This document shows, in pieces, positions 1 through 12,409 of a stretch of 64,000 bases of DNA. The stretch comes from Achatina immaculata (lineage: Eukaryota; Mollusca; Gastropoda; Stylommatophora; Achatinidae): assembly GCA_009760885.1 (NCBI GenBank), contig CM019716.1, positions 3,663,501-3,727,500 of the forward strand, given 5' to 3'. The notes under the pieces were generated by a model. It did no database searches and had not been told where the DNA came from. It worked only from the letters and a program-made list of their open reading frames with translations. Within the stretch, counting starts at the first letter, position 1. The number at the start of each line of letters is the position of its first letter. A program made the position numbers and the translations under genes.

Positions 1-1265
<1,265 letters not shown>

Positions 1266-1478
1266 AATGGATGTCCAAGTAACGTTGCTTGTGCTTGAGT
1301 TAAATTTTCATTAATATCTAGTCCAACTTAAAAACTTAATCAGAGTCCATAGCAGTATTTCTTATACACGTGAGCGCATGGGTATACGTTCTTACGAAAC
1401 CGGGACACTGTTCATTGTTTTCTATCTTTAAACAGAAATCATTTCCTTTTCTGTGATACTTTATTTAGGAGACATTTT

Positions 1479-1806
1479 ACTCACTAGCAGTGATGATGAT
1501 ATTTACATTAACAGCAGTGATGATATTACTTACACTACCAGCAGTATTGATATCACTCACACTACCAGCAGTGATGACATTACTCACACTACCAGCAGTG
1601 ATGACATTACTCACACTAGCAGCAGTGATGACATTACTCACACTACCAGCAGTGATGACATTACTCACACTACCAGCAGTGATGACATTACTCACACTAC
1701 CAGCAGTGATGACATTACTCACACTACCAGCAGTGATGACATTACTCACACTACCAGCAGTGATGACATTACTCACACTACCAGCAGTGATGATATTACT
1801 TACACT
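1479..1806. repeat. 27-bp minisatellite, about 12 copies
   Basis: The unit is AGCAGTGATGACATTACTCAC plus ACTACC. Because 27 is a multiple of three, the array is open in more than one frame on both strands (SSDDITHTT on plus, SNVITAGSV on minus). It abuts the family B LINE at its right, and the reading frame that runs through both is an artefact. Confidence 0.95.
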
Positions 1807-2168
1807 ATTATTGTACAGACTAAATGTTTACGAAGAATTAGAAAAATATTTTGGCCAAACACCATAAGAAATAACATCTTATTAGCAGAAATGCAGATGA
1901 AACCACTGACAACAATTATTGAGGAAAGACGCTGGCGATGGTTGGGACATGTGGTCCAAATGACTGACAACTCACTACCAAAAATAGCACTAAGATGGAC
2001 ACCACAGGGGAACAGAAGTAAGGGTAGACCAAAAGAGACATGGAGAAGAACAACAGAAAGGATGTTGAGCAATAGAGGGCTCACCTGGGCAAGAACAGAA
2101 AAAAAGGCGAAGGACAGGCATTTGTGGAGGACCCTTGTGGAAGCCCCATGTGCCCTGGGCACTTAAGG

Positions 2169-2206
<38 letters not shown>

Positions 2207-2212
2207 TGTACA
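1807..2212 (+). mobile_element. LINE family B, copy 1: 3' end of RT ORF
   Basis: A 5'-truncated non-LTR element. The frame encodes RRWRWLGHVVQMTDN, then GRPKETWRRT and a stop after APCALGT. This is the C-terminal W/RLGH...GRPK..WRR region seen in RTE-like endonuclease-RT proteins. It ends in GGTTCAG and a (GA)n tail. An 11-bp target-site duplication, ATTATTGTACA, sits at 1807-1817 and 2202-2212, which fixes the insert as 1818-2201. No RT catalytic motif is retained. Confidence 0.9.
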
Positions 2213-2363
2213 ACCTTTTGCGACAAAATAAAACGAGGGCACAGCATGAAGACCACGGCGGAAATTCGCCATGCCTGTACCCATGTCCCAAGTGTCTTGG
2301 ACTGAAGTTATGGAGGAAGAAGTACCACATTCCACAAGCAACACCCTGAAAATTCCTCTCCTT

Positions 2364-2388
2364 CCCCCCCCCCCCCCCCCCCCCCCCC
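2364..2388. repeat. Homopolymeric C run
   Basis: About 25 consecutive C. The length is unreliable in any assembly, and it gives G-quadruplex potential on the minus strand. Confidence 0.9.
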
Positions 2389-2389
2389 G

Positions 2390-3040
2390 AGCGCCCGGCT
2401 TCCTTTCGTATAACGAAGTGCAACTATCTTTTTCTCTTAAAAGAAATTAATCTAAACATTTCGAAAATAATCTTTCCTGTTTCGCTATACAACAATTTAC
2501 ATACATACTGCGGCAAGAGAGTATTCGTTAAAGTCGGAAATTACTTAAAAACACGACGAATTGTCTAAAGGAAACAATTAACAACTTCAACGTCCTTTAA
2601 ACCACGAGTAGATACAGGAATGTCTTGTGTGCTACAGCCAGATCTCAAGGTTTCTGGGGTTTTCTGCTGAGCACTGCAAGGTCTTCGGAAGACCTCGATT
2701 AATTCAAAACAGGAACGACAGGCCAATGGCCCTTGATTTGTTGCAGTGAAAAATTAATAGTGTAAACACGAAAATTTCTCACCCAGACAGTGACGAAGGC
2801 TAGCTGACATCAGAACTTCTCCCGCGTTTAACACGGATTCCAGGTGAACTTCTGAATTGGGCGTTTTCAAGGAAGAGACAGAAGTGGTTGATGGGTTGTG
2901 AATTGGTTTATTTGTTACTGAACCTAGGCTCTATTTCATTGTGTCTGTTACTCTAAAAGCAGTGGTTCTCAGCTTGGAGGCAGTATCAGTGGGAGAGGAA
3001 TTTCAAGTCTAAGGTGAGGAATATGCACTGCAAAAATAAT
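2390..3040. other. Unique-looking intronic sequence
   Basis: AT-rich intron sequence. I see no gene, known repeat or RNA in it. Confidence 0.5.
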
Positions 3041-3041
3041 A

Positions 3042-3273
3042 TAAAGGTAAGGGTAAAATCCCCATTTCCATGACTATATTTTCGAGACCCTTGGCATATA
3101 AAAGTGTGATGTGGTCAGTTTTCTCTGGTACTCATTTTCAGAGGCTAGGTGGGCCCCGGTGGCTTTTTGATGAGATGGTACCAGGAAAAACAAAATCCCC
3201 ACTGCTGGGACTTGAAACTGGTACCACCGGATTAGCAGAGCGAGCGCCTAACCACTCAGCCAACCTGTCAGCC
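3042..3273 (-). mobile_element. tRNA-headed SINE
   Basis: Reverse-oriented copy of the family at 960. On the minus strand the head reads GGCTGAGTGGTTAGGCGCTCG, with a degenerate B-box (GTTTCAAGTCCC). The body has the same 'exclude and rejoin' blocks (GGGCCCACCTAGCCTC, GAGTACCAGAGAAA), and the 3' end is near GGTAAGGGTAAAATCCCC on plus. It is diverged, and no clear target-site duplication is seen. Confidence 0.75.
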
Positions 3274-3614
3274 TTTACAAAATTGTGTAAAGGTAAATAC
3301 GCCCTCTCTGGATGATAGTGTGATGCATAGGGGAGGATTGGAAGCTAGGCGTTGAGAACCGCTGTTCTAAAGTGTAAGAGATATGGGAGTTTTTATAGAA
3401 GTTATATGTCTGATGTATTTGTATTACTCTTTACTTTCCTAATAAAATCTAACATGGATGGGGTTCTCGTCATCTAACACAAGGTTTCTCAAACGGGAGT
3501 TGGTCAGTCAACAATAGTAGCCCGGTCTAGTTTATAGAGGCAATGACCTAAAGTCATAAATAAAGTGGATGGAGATGAGGGAAGACATACGACTTTAGTG
3601 AGCGTCAAAAGCTA

Positions 3615-3756
3615 GCAAAGGGTTGAAAAGCCCTGATAAAAGAGAATTTTGTAAAGTTTCACTGAGAAGTCTACCACATACAAAAGCGAGCGAAAGGTTG
3701 AAAAGCCCTGATAAAAGAGAATATTGTAAAGTTTCACTGAGAAGTCTACCGCCTAC
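3615..3756. repeat. Tandem duplication, about 75 bp x 2
   Basis: Two copies containing GGTTGAAAAGCCCTGATAAA and GTTTCACTGAGAAGTCTACC lie side by side with few differences. Confidence 0.9.
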
Positions 3757-3759
3757 TTT

Positions 3760-4765
3760 TAGTTAACTTAAAATTAAGCTTCCCTTCATGTTTCACTAAA
3801 ATTGGAGAAACGAGAACCTCTGTTTAAATGGTCTGATTGAAGTATGCACCAGGGTCTCTTCTATTTGGGAGATTGCCAATTGGTGACATGATTAATGAAG
3901 AAAACAAGGCCATATTCATGAGAAACGATAAGACTCTCTGTACAGTTTATATGTAACAGAGCCCAGGTTCGATACCTCACAGCTGAATTAATCGTTGGAC
4001 ATCTCACGGTCAACTACACCAGTTGAACAAAAACCAGCTTATCAAAGTCAAAGGAAACCAGATTTCATCATGAAACAGGATGATGATGAAATTCCTTGAT
4101 GGTAGATGAAATGTCGATTCATATGTCTCAGATTGATGGTGGAAATACAGAGCACACACACACACACACACACACACATAGCACTGGCAACAGCAACATT
4201 ATCCAGGGAGTCCCATCATAACATAACGAAAACACTGAAGACATGCTTATCTCCTACTTGTCCATAACTTGACAAGAAAAAAATACGACTTTGAACAAAG
4301 ACTGTCGGATCTCTCTCAGACCAAAAATCACCCTACAAGATTTTCCAAACAATTCTCATGCTTTTGGTCACAACATGTGATCTTGATGTAAGTCAAATCT
4401 CTGCTTGGAAAACTCAAGGGAAATTACCCCCAAAACTTCAGCTATTAAAAAAAACAACAACCAAGGGCGTTAACTTTAATCCGTAAAGCATGGGAATGGC
4501 GTTAACTTTAATCTGTAAGGCAGGGGAACAAACTCTGCAAATCCACTACATGGAACACACCAGACCATCTCAGACAGCAGAATAGTTTTGTTGTTTGTTC
4601 TGTTTCCCTATAACTCTGACCAGGGTCCTTCTTAGCGCCGATACTGTGAGTATGTTGGAACACAACCCTTGTATCTAAGTGGGAATGGGTTATGGTTTTT
4701 AAGATTCCGAGTGGACCCAAGACAAGATTGCCACTTAACAGCACCATCATGGAGACCATGATTAA
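3760..4765. other. Intronic sequence, no gene seen
   Basis: It contains a short (CA)n run near 4151-4180. Nothing else is recognised. Confidence 0.5.
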
Positions 4766-4769
4766 CCGT

Positions 4770-4811
4770 CCCCCCCCCAATACCCCCACACCCAACCCCC
4801 CCCCCCCCCCG
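4770..4811 (-). repeat. C-rich tract (G-quadruplex potential on minus)
   Basis: Four or more C-runs separated by AATA, ACA and AA spacers, ending in a run of about 15 C. The minus strand fits the G3+N1-7 pattern for an intramolecular quadruplex. Confidence 0.7.
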
Positions 4812-5571
4812 CCAGGCTGGGCATGCTGCAAGGAGCGCCAGCTGAGATGGCCTTGACTGTCTATAGTTTATTGGCCTCGATATCTGATTTCTGTCACACG
4901 AACAGTCACTGTGGCTGTGTGGGTAGGACATTGACCCGTTCTCGCCGTGTCAGCCCTGACCACTCCACCTTTCCCTGTTCCACGGTCTGAGAGTGCTGTG
5001 ACCTGCTGGCTTAACTGAGGCGAATACATTTAGATTAAACACCACAGTTTGAACAAAGCCTCGCCATCCACAACGATTCACGCCCCAGTAGGTATATATT
5101 AAATCCCCGGCTTGTCCATATTAACGATGTATCTCAAAGATTAGAACAAACAGGTGGTATCTTGCTGACAGCTCTGAGGACCTTCTCTCATTTTCTTCAA
5201 GAATATTACTGCTCTAGAGGAGTACAGAACACTTCTAATCGTGTGGGAGCGATCAAGGTACGGCGTCCTGGTCCACGCAGGGCGTCTCGATAACAGAGGC
5301 CAGGTGACAAACGTGACATCAAAACCTGGGAGAAGTGGCACGATCGCTGGCAATTACGATTATTACTTGTGTATGTGGCTGAATTATGAATGTATGTGCA
5401 TGAGCTGGTATCTGACAAATAATGGACGAAATTATGCATTGCTGTTTGTAGGCGGTGTTATATGAGGAGAGATTACCCTCATTGTTGGAAGGTGATCAGA
5501 TTGGATAAGTTGTAGATGATGCAGGTAATTACAGCGGCAATGGGGACATTGATGTCGTTGTGTGAACTAGT

Positions 5572-5800
5572 GATGCTGATGAAGATGTCGATGATGTTAC
5601 TCAGTTCGTTAAACTATGATGCTGATGAAGATGTAGATGATGTTACTCAGTTCGTTAAACTATGATGCTGATGAAGATGTCGATGATGTTACTCAGTTCG
5701 CTAAACTATGATGCTGATGAAGATGTCGATGATGTTACTCAGTTCGCTAAACTATGATGCTGATGAAGATGTCGATGATGTTACTCAGTTCGCTAAACTA
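5572..5800. repeat. 46-bp minisatellite, 5 copies
   Basis: The unit includes GATGCTGATGAAGATGTCGA and TGATGTTACTCAGTTCG. Copies are nearly identical; GTCGATG/GTAGATG and CGTTAA/CGCTAA are the variants. Confidence 0.95.
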
Positions 5801-6013
5801 TCACATAATCCCTCCCAGGCGTAGACCTTCCTTCCGTTTTTTTTTCTGTTTTCTTTACTGTCTTTCTTCATTTTATTTTCTTTATTTCTTTTCACAGTTT
5901 TTTTTTTCTGTTTCTTTAAGTATCCCTGGAGATGGTTCACAGAACGTATGATCCCAGCTTCCATCGCTGTGATGACTGAAGACTGCTCATATTGGATCGG
6001 GTAGTGACGGAAA

Positions 6014-6396
6014 GAAACAGCTGAGAGGTTCGCCTTTGAATGTAAATGCTACAGAAGAGTTCTTGAAATATTATGGGCACAAAAAAAAAAAAACAAATAT
6101 ATCCATACTATAAGAACTTAATATTGAAGAAGGTTGGCTAGTAAAGAGGATTAACCAAAGAAAACTTAAAATATTTTGGACACATTAAACGTCATGATAA
6201 TTCAGAGAAGATCGTCTTGGAAGAGTACATAGTGGGAAAAAGAAAGAGAGGAAGACCAAGGCGAAGATGGCTGCAAGACATTGTTGATAATCTGCAAATG
6301 GATGCATCAGCAGCAGGGCATCTTGCTTACAACCGAGAGGCCTACATGAGAGCTGTTAGGGAGGCGAAGTTCCGCCAGGGACGTGCAAATGACTGA
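6014..6396 (+). mobile_element. LINE family A, copy 1: decayed 3' end
   Basis: It matches the C-terminus of the intact family A frame at 8.8-9.9 kb (AFECKCYRRVL, YFGHIKRHDN, GRPRRRWLQDI) but is interrupted by A-run insertions. It ends at a stop in an ACTG-type tail (GCAAATGACTGAAC), unlike the AATG tails of the younger copies. Confidence 0.85.
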
Positions 6397-6399
6397 ACT

Positions 6400-7090
6400 A
6401 GACTGGGTGACTTAACATGTCTTGTCTGAAGTCGTTGAGTCCAAAAAAAAAAAACAAGCCTCTTTACTCGCTCCGCCACCATAACCACCACCTCTAAACC
6501 TTCCCTGGTAACAAGGTTAGTAGAGAAAAAACATTTCCCTTGCAGTACACTGAAGTGGTGAAATGGGGTGTTGACCAGCTCTGTTTTACTAGTCCTGATA
6601 ACACTATCTCGGATCTTAACGAAACACAGATCGACAAACGCACCCATGGAACATCAAAGAGAGTCCCTGCATCCATCAGGAATGAATCAGGTCACGTTAT
6701 CTGCATCCCATCTTGGCTGGAACGCGCAGTTACCTCCATTTTAGTTTCATCAACAGGTTCACCTACGCTTGCTCCGAACTATGGTATTATGTGACAACGT
6801 TATTTATTAACCCTCTTTGGCCCATGCTTTTAAATGCGAACTAAAGTGTGAATCGGTGAGAAGTCTGTGGCACATGGACCCGTGTCTAACAGCGTGAACG
6901 ATCAAAGACAATCAAGCCAGGCGGATCGATATCGAAACCGCAGGAACACACATGTTTTCTTCTGCCTCACAGCGAGCTAACAACACCGTGCTTTTGCTGG
7001 AGGTGTGTCGTTGATGGACGTGTCCGTGCTTGCACGTGCCTTGTATGTGTTGCTGGATACGCCGTGCTACTACTGTTGTGGTCATTACAC
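6400..7090. other. Intronic sequence, no gene seen
   Basis: Contains an A-rich run at about 6441-6453 and short open frames without recognisable similarity. The frame at 6540-6794 (84 codons) has no features I can interpret. Confidence 0.4.
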
Positions 7091-7093
7091 TAC

Positions 7094-7215
7094 GTAAAGT
7101 AAGGTAGAGGTAGCTCTGTTATACCACAGAGGCCACCTAGGGGTTATGATGTTAGTTAACATATTTTCCTTGACGTGTCGGCACACTAGAGGGTGATGTT
7201 GTTAGCACACGCCGG
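7094..7215 (-). mobile_element. SINE 3'-part remnant
   Basis: It shares the order ACCACAGAGGC, then TATTTTCCTTGACGTGTCGG and CACACTAGAGGGTGAT with the better copy at 31.77-31.86 kb. It appears to be the 3' half of a tRNA-SINE variant, without the head. Confidence 0.55.
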
Positions 7216-7219
7216 GCCA

Positions 7220-8395
7220 TCTTTCCCTCCCTAGCTCTAGAATAAGCCAGGTATCCATGTTTACAGCTTTTCCTGACTGAAAACTGACCTTCACACTAGA
7301 AATGTAGTTTTTATTTGAAGCTTGTCAATTCTACTACATGAATCATTACAGCTACTATATTCCCCATACGTTTTGGTCTCCAAAGAACACAGAGTATGGG
7401 GCCAAATGCTCTATGAAGGAACACTATTTGAGTTGAATGAAAATACAAAGGACTACGCGGGATGGAAAAACATCTTCACGAAGGCAGTTCACCACGGCCG
7501 GCAAGCAATGGTGGAATAACTGTTCGCAAGAACATCCTACAGAAGAAAATACCGTACATGGATTATACTTCAAAGTCAGTATTACTCGTACATTATACTG
7601 TATGCTACCTGAGATCAAGGTATACAAACTGGCTACACCTCGCTACAGAGACTGGATGTGATGTAAAATGAATGTTGTTGCTGCAGAAATCTGGATTATT
7701 TCTTACCCATGGTGACTGGTCTCCAGTTCTGCAAAATTACAAGAATCTAAACGGAGGAAAGTGGAAACATCCCTGTGGAATATTGTTGGAACTAACAGGA
7801 GAGCTGGTACTAGTTCAAATATTTCCTTTCTACAACTTGTGGAAACCAGTTCTTCAACCCTGCAAGGAAGAAACTAATTACAACAGAGCATATACAGCCA
7901 TAGTGTTCCTACTATTGCGTATATAGTGGCACGAGATAATCCCAGTCTGGCTCATATTGTTGGTCTAAATATCTTGACAACATGTGGGCTGCCGTGCATA
8001 CAATTCTAACAAAACCCTGCAGGAGTCAATACTTCAAGAACAGACAGGAATGCGAAACTACTTCATTTCCATGTTAATTAATTAATTTTTTTTTTCTGGC
8101 TGAATGACATACTTCAGAAACTTGAACAGGAGACAGACTGACCTAATAAAAGCTACTTTAGAATGACAGCCTTCATTCAGTTACGATAACTTAATTTTAC
8201 TGAATCAATCAATTCTTGAGAATAGTAATATCTAATATTGATAGCCAAAATACTTACAGTAGTAATGTTGTCACATATTGTGTATGTGTATACAAATATA
8301 ACATTTAAAATGTGATTTTAAAAAGTAACAGATGCATAGCAACACTAAATAACGATCTGTGGACAAATACGTCCGACCTGGCGTTCAGTAACCCA
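7220..8395. other. Intronic sequence, no gene seen
   Basis: Several overlapping short open frames (7322-7926) have no recognisable domain. The whole stretch may be an old repeat, but I found no second copy in this window. Confidence 0.4.
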
Positions 8396-8398
8396 GAA

Positions 8399-8715
8399 CT
8401 GACATGCTAATGTCAGGATTGGCGAGCAATACCTGGTCAAGACCCAGATCCACCTTCCCTTGTAACAGGCCTAGCCTGGCTAACGAGGGAGGGATCGCTA
8501 AAGCCCCCATGGTGGTGGTATACTGCACAACACCGCTCTGGGCCTCCACTACGGGCCTGTAAAGATAGCCGCCACTACCCCCTACTAAGCCTATTCAGTG
8601 CTGTGTCTCAATGTCTTCGCCGCGTCGGCTGCAAAGAACATTGTAGTTCTCGCAGTTCTATGAAGACTGAAGGAGGAGGAGGAGGAGGAGAAGAAGAAGA
8701 AGAAGAAGAAGAAGG
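8399..8715 (+). mobile_element. Family T dispersed element (GAA-tailed)
   Basis: A non-coding repeat of about 300 bp found several times in this window. Its conserved blocks in order are CTGACATGCTAATGTCAGG, GGCCTAGCCTGGCTAAC, GGGATCGC, CATGGTGGTG, a GCCGCCA block, CATCGGCTGCAAAGAAC-like and a (GAG)n/(GAA)n tail. The tail suggests retroposition in this orientation. No open frame is conserved. I do not recognise a named family. Confidence 0.8.
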
Positions 8716-8787
8716 TTACATGAAGAATGAAAGGTTACACTTCAAAGCTGGAACGGACATATGGCTATAGACATATTTAGACACAGC

Positions 8788-9912
8788 AGATATATTTATC
8801 CTTTATAGACTACTCAAAGGCATTTGATTGTGTACAACACCAGAAACTTTGGGAAATAATGGAAAAAATGGGATTTCCAACACATTTGATACAATTAACA
8901 TCACTGCTGTATTTAGACCAACAAGCAGCAGTAAGAATAAATGGTGAAACAACAACTTGGTTTGACATAAAACAAGGGGTCCGTCAGGGGTGCATATTGT
9001 CACCCTACTTATTTAACTTGTATACTGAAAATATAATGAGGAATGTTAGAGAAGATGTAGACAAAGAATATTACGATGCCATAACAGTTGGAGGTTATGA
9101 AATACCAGAGATTAGATATGCTGATGACACAGTATTGCTGTCCACAACACAAGAAGGAATGGAAAAACTGATTATGTCAGTCCGCAAGAACAGCGAAGAG
9201 CAGAACCTCTATCTTAATGCAAAGAAAACTAAAGTGATGACAACTGATAAAACAAACAAGGCAACTGAAATATGTGTCAATGAGGAAAAACTGGAAGAAG
9301 TGGAGAGTTTTGAATATCTTGGATCACTACTAACTAATAATGGAGATACAATGAGGGAAATTAAAAGGAGGACATCTATTGCTCTTCAGAAAGTAAAACA
9401 AATAAAGAATCTGTGGAGAGGAGCAGACAGAACCACAAAAATAAGATTTTTAAGGGCATGCATCTTTCCCATCGCAACATATGCCTGTGAGACCTGGACA
9501 CTTAACAAAACAGCTGAGAAGCACATAAATGCCTTTGAATGTAAATGCTATAGAAGAGTTCTCCAAATATCGTGGACACAAAAACGAACAAATATATCTA
9601 TACTGCAAGAGCTTAATATTGATGAAGGCTGGCTAGTAAAGAGGATTAAAGAGAGAAAACTTAAATATTTTGGCCACATTAAACGTCATGATAATTTAGA
9701 GAAGACCATATTGGAGGGATACATAATGGGAAAAAGAAAGAGAGGAAGACCGAAACGAAGATGGCTGCAAGACATCGTTGATGATCTGGAAATGGATGCA
9801 GCAGCAGCAGGCCATCTTGCTCACAACCGAGAGGCCTACAGGAGTGCTGTTTGGGAGGCAAAGTTCCGCACGGGACATGCAAAGGAATGAATGAATGAAT
9901 GAATGAGATATA
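8788..9912 (+). mobile_element. LINE family A, copy 2: intact RT fragment
   Basis: A 5'-truncated non-LTR retrotransposon. The frame is open from about 8791 to a stop at 9888-9890 (roughly 366 codons), without an internal stop or frameshift. It starts within RT motif A (FIDYSKAFDCV, catalytic Asp present), then RQGCILSPYLFNLY, RYADDTVLL (the YADD catalytic box), NAKKTKVM and EYLGSLLTNNG. It ends in the RTE-like C-terminus YFGHIKRHDN and GRPKRRW. The tail is (AATG)n. AGATATA is repeated at 8788-8794 and 9906-9912 as a likely target-site duplication. The endonuclease domain and RT N-terminus are missing, so it cannot move by itself. The Met at 8859 is not a real start. The intact frame suggests a recent insertion. 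Confidence 0.93.
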
Positions 9913-9946
9913 GGGCGCATGGTTCATATATTTCATATCAACAATG

Positions 9947-9961
9947 ATACATATATATATA

Positions 9962-10009
<48 letters not shown>
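9947..10009. repeat. (TA)n microsatellite
   Basis: A long alternating AT run. The 17-bp block ATATTTCATATCAACAATG (with small differences) occurs on both sides of it, so the tract sits inside a short duplication. Confidence 0.85.
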
Positions 10010-10308
10010 CATATCAACAATGTTTGGAAGGAGGTGAATGAAAGTTTTCTATATCATTTGTGCTCATTCACAAATCGAGCTACAAAGAGCTAGTTTTGTA
10101 GCTACAAGTTTTTATATGCAAATTACAAAATTCGCATTAAGAACAGGTCTCGGCTGACTGTGAGCCAGGCATCTGTAAGCGATAAACAAGATGAAATTTG
10201 ATGTGTAGGACATGAGTCGGAGCAGAGATTGACTGTCAGGTTGCGTGATATAACATAGACCAGAAAGGAGGCTTGTTGCTGGTTTAGTATCAGTTTAAAT
10301 TTCCTTAA

Positions 10309-10339
<31 letters not shown>

Positions 10340-10386
10340 CTTCTCTCTTTCTCTCTCACACACACATACACACACTCACATGTGAC
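10309..10386. repeat. (TTC)n then (TC)n/(CA)n compound microsatellite
   Basis: Eleven or so TTC units followed by CTCTCT and CACACA. Confidence 0.9.
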
Positions 10387-10479
10387 ACCCGCCACCATAA
10401 AACGATACATTTTACGCATATATGAATCATACATGTATAACCTTTTATGTATTTCTTCAGTTAATTATTCATTTTATAT

Positions 10480-10735
10480 TTCATCATCAGCACCATCACC
10501 ATCATCATAATCATCATCATCATCATTTCCTCGGAGTGTGCCCAAAACACCTCCATTTCCTAGACATGATTTGCAGGTTCATAGGTTCTTGTCCTGCCAT
10601 TTCCCGGACCTCCTCGTTCCTGATCTTGTCCTGCCATTTAATGTTTAAAATCCTCCTCGAACAGTAGTTCATGAGTGTTTGTATCCTCTGTTGTATTGTC
10701 TTGGTCTTGGTCGTATATTTATTGAATAACATTAA
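10480..10735 (-). mobile_element. LINE remnant (RTE-like C-terminal region) with CAT tail
   Basis: The minus strand encodes IQTLMNYCSRRILNIKWQDK, then EEVREMAGQEPMNLQI and RKWRCFGHTPRK. This is the RRIL.I.W.D ... RRKW.W.GH.LRK pattern of RTE-type LINE proteins downstream of the RT domain. It runs straight into a (CAT)n tract, ATG repeats on the element strand, which looks like its tail. It is short and without catalytic motifs. Confidence 0.75.
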
Positions 10736-11138
10736 AAAGTACAACGAACTGAACAAAGTACAATAACTGTTTACAATACAAACCCGCTCATATTTCCCCT
10801 CTATACGATTTTTCGCTTTACGACCAAATCGACTTTCGGTTCATGGGAACGTACATCAGCATTAAAACAAGAACTATCTTATCTCTTTGCTTCGGCGCCG
10901 GAGTATCAGCAATCGAATATTCAAAAGGCCCATTTATTTTTAAATATCCCGTTATGAGAATAGTGTTACGTCTGTTAACCTTAGGTATGCATCGGAATGA
11001 TTTCGAGGGCAGTGTTTGAACAGAGCTGGTTGAAAATATTGCCAGAGAAATTGTTACTGGAGACACCAAACTGTCTCACATGTATCGATTCTGATTATCT
11101 GTCGTGGTTTTTCCCCGCGATTCATCCTCCCGACCCCC

Positions 11139-11153
11139 GGGGGGGGGGGGGGG
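11139..11153. repeat. Homopolymeric G run
   Basis: About 15 G after a CCCCC block. Length uncertain. Confidence 0.85.
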
Positions 11154-11539
11154 TGGCCCGCGATATAGCTGGTCCTCCTAGTGCGTAAATATTCTATCTC
11201 TCGTTGTAAATGATAGGTAGGCTTATTTTACACCAAAGTCTGCTATGTTATAACATACATCTGGCCTTCCTTGGCTTACAGTGCAGTATCTCGTACATGA
11301 AAAATGAAAAAGCACTAGTGTGTGACATTCCGGGCGGCATATGTACCTAATGAAGGAGGGTGAACATTGTAATGGGCCACGCGACAAGGCGGCTCTGGGG
11401 GGTAGAGATGTGACAAGTTATGAAATCCACTTCCAGCGAGCGCCAAAACTGAACCAAAATACATTGTCACTCTCTAGTTTTAAGCAAGCAAATATTTGTC
11501 GAAATAATCACGTTTTAAAGAAAATAAATACTCATATAT

Positions 11540-11735
11540 AAAGGTGCGGTAAGATTCCCGTTTCCATGCCATTAACACATATTGGGGAATACGGTGTTAG
11601 GCCCGTATTTTCCATGACCATCGGCACATGAAAGTCTGATGTGTCAGTATCATGCCTGACGGCATTTATCTTCCCAGGTTTCTCTGGTGCCCATTTTTAG
11701 AGGCTGTGTCGACCCTGGGGCTTTTTCAGTTTGTA

Positions 11736-11742
<7 letters not shown>
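11540..11742 (-). mobile_element. SINE body without tRNA head
   Basis: The minus-strand body matches the other SINEs: the plus strand shows CCAGGTTTCTCTGGTGCCC and AGGCTGTGTCGACCCTGGGG, and the 3' end is GCGGTAAGATTCCCGTTTCC. The tRNA head is missing and a (TA)n run begins there. Confidence 0.75.

Positions 11743-11768
<26 letters not shown>
11738..11768. repeat. (TA)n microsatellite
   Basis: Alternating AT at the truncated end of the SINE. Confidence 0.85.
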
Positions 11769-11771
<3 letters not shown>

Positions 11772-11872
11772 CAGTAATGGTGAGTGATCAAAGTATATGT
11801 TTAAAAAATATATGGAATATGTGTATGTCCTTGTTTGGGTTTCCGATTGGAGTGTAACGAGTAATAGTAGTA

Positions 11873-11965
11873 ACAGCATTGGTGGTAGTAGTAGTAGCAG
11901 TAATAGTTAGCAATAGCAGTAGTAGTTAGCAGTAGTAGTCGTAGTAGTAGTAGTAGTAGTAGTAG
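11873..11965. repeat. (TAG)n microsatellite
   Basis: Interrupted TAG/CAG runs. Confidence 0.85.
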
Positions 11966-11967
11966 CA

Positions 11968-12400
11968 ACTCTAACACTAACCCGAAACTTAACTCTAACG
12001 CTCACCCTGTAACCACTGTTTCTCCTTCCACTGGTTAAGTTTCAGGACTGTATTCACTATTAAGGTTAGGGCTACGAGAGCTAGAGTTAGTCGTAGATTT
12101 ACGGTTAGAGTTAGTTAAAGACTTTGGGTTAAAATTATAGTTCGGGTTAGAGTTAGTCGTGGATTTAAGCTTGATGTTAGAGTTAAATAAAATTAAGGTT
12201 AGAAGTATAGTTAGGGCTAGAGTAAAGGTTGTAGTTAATATTAAAGTACTTGATTAGATTTACAGTTAAGGTTAGGTTTAGAGTTGGGAGTAGATTTAGT
12301 ATTAGAGTTAATGTCAGGATTCGAATTAAGAGCTATGACTATAGTTAGGTTTTAGATTATATTTAGATTCAGATTAAAGTTAAGTTTAGGATTATCTAAT
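11968..12400. repeat. Degenerate telomere-like TTAG-rich block, inverted
   Basis: The first about 50 bp is rich in CTAAC/TAACCC-like words (ACTCTAACACTAACCCG). From about 12060 onward the same words appear in the opposite orientation (GGTTAGGG, TAGAGTTAG, GGTTAGAGTTAG) for over 300 bp. It resembles decayed TTAGGG-type DNA but is not a clean telomere array. Confidence 0.5.
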
Positions 12401-12409
12401 GGCTATGGT

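Noticed and set aside
1453..2166. 237-codon open frame as a gene
   Set aside because: It is the 27-bp minisatellite read through into the 3' end of LINE family B; the junction is the LINE's target duplication.
8859..9890. Functional LINE ORF starting at the Met at 8859
   Set aside because: The frame is open further upstream into RT motif A and is cut off by 5' truncation; the endonuclease and most of the RT N-terminus are absent.
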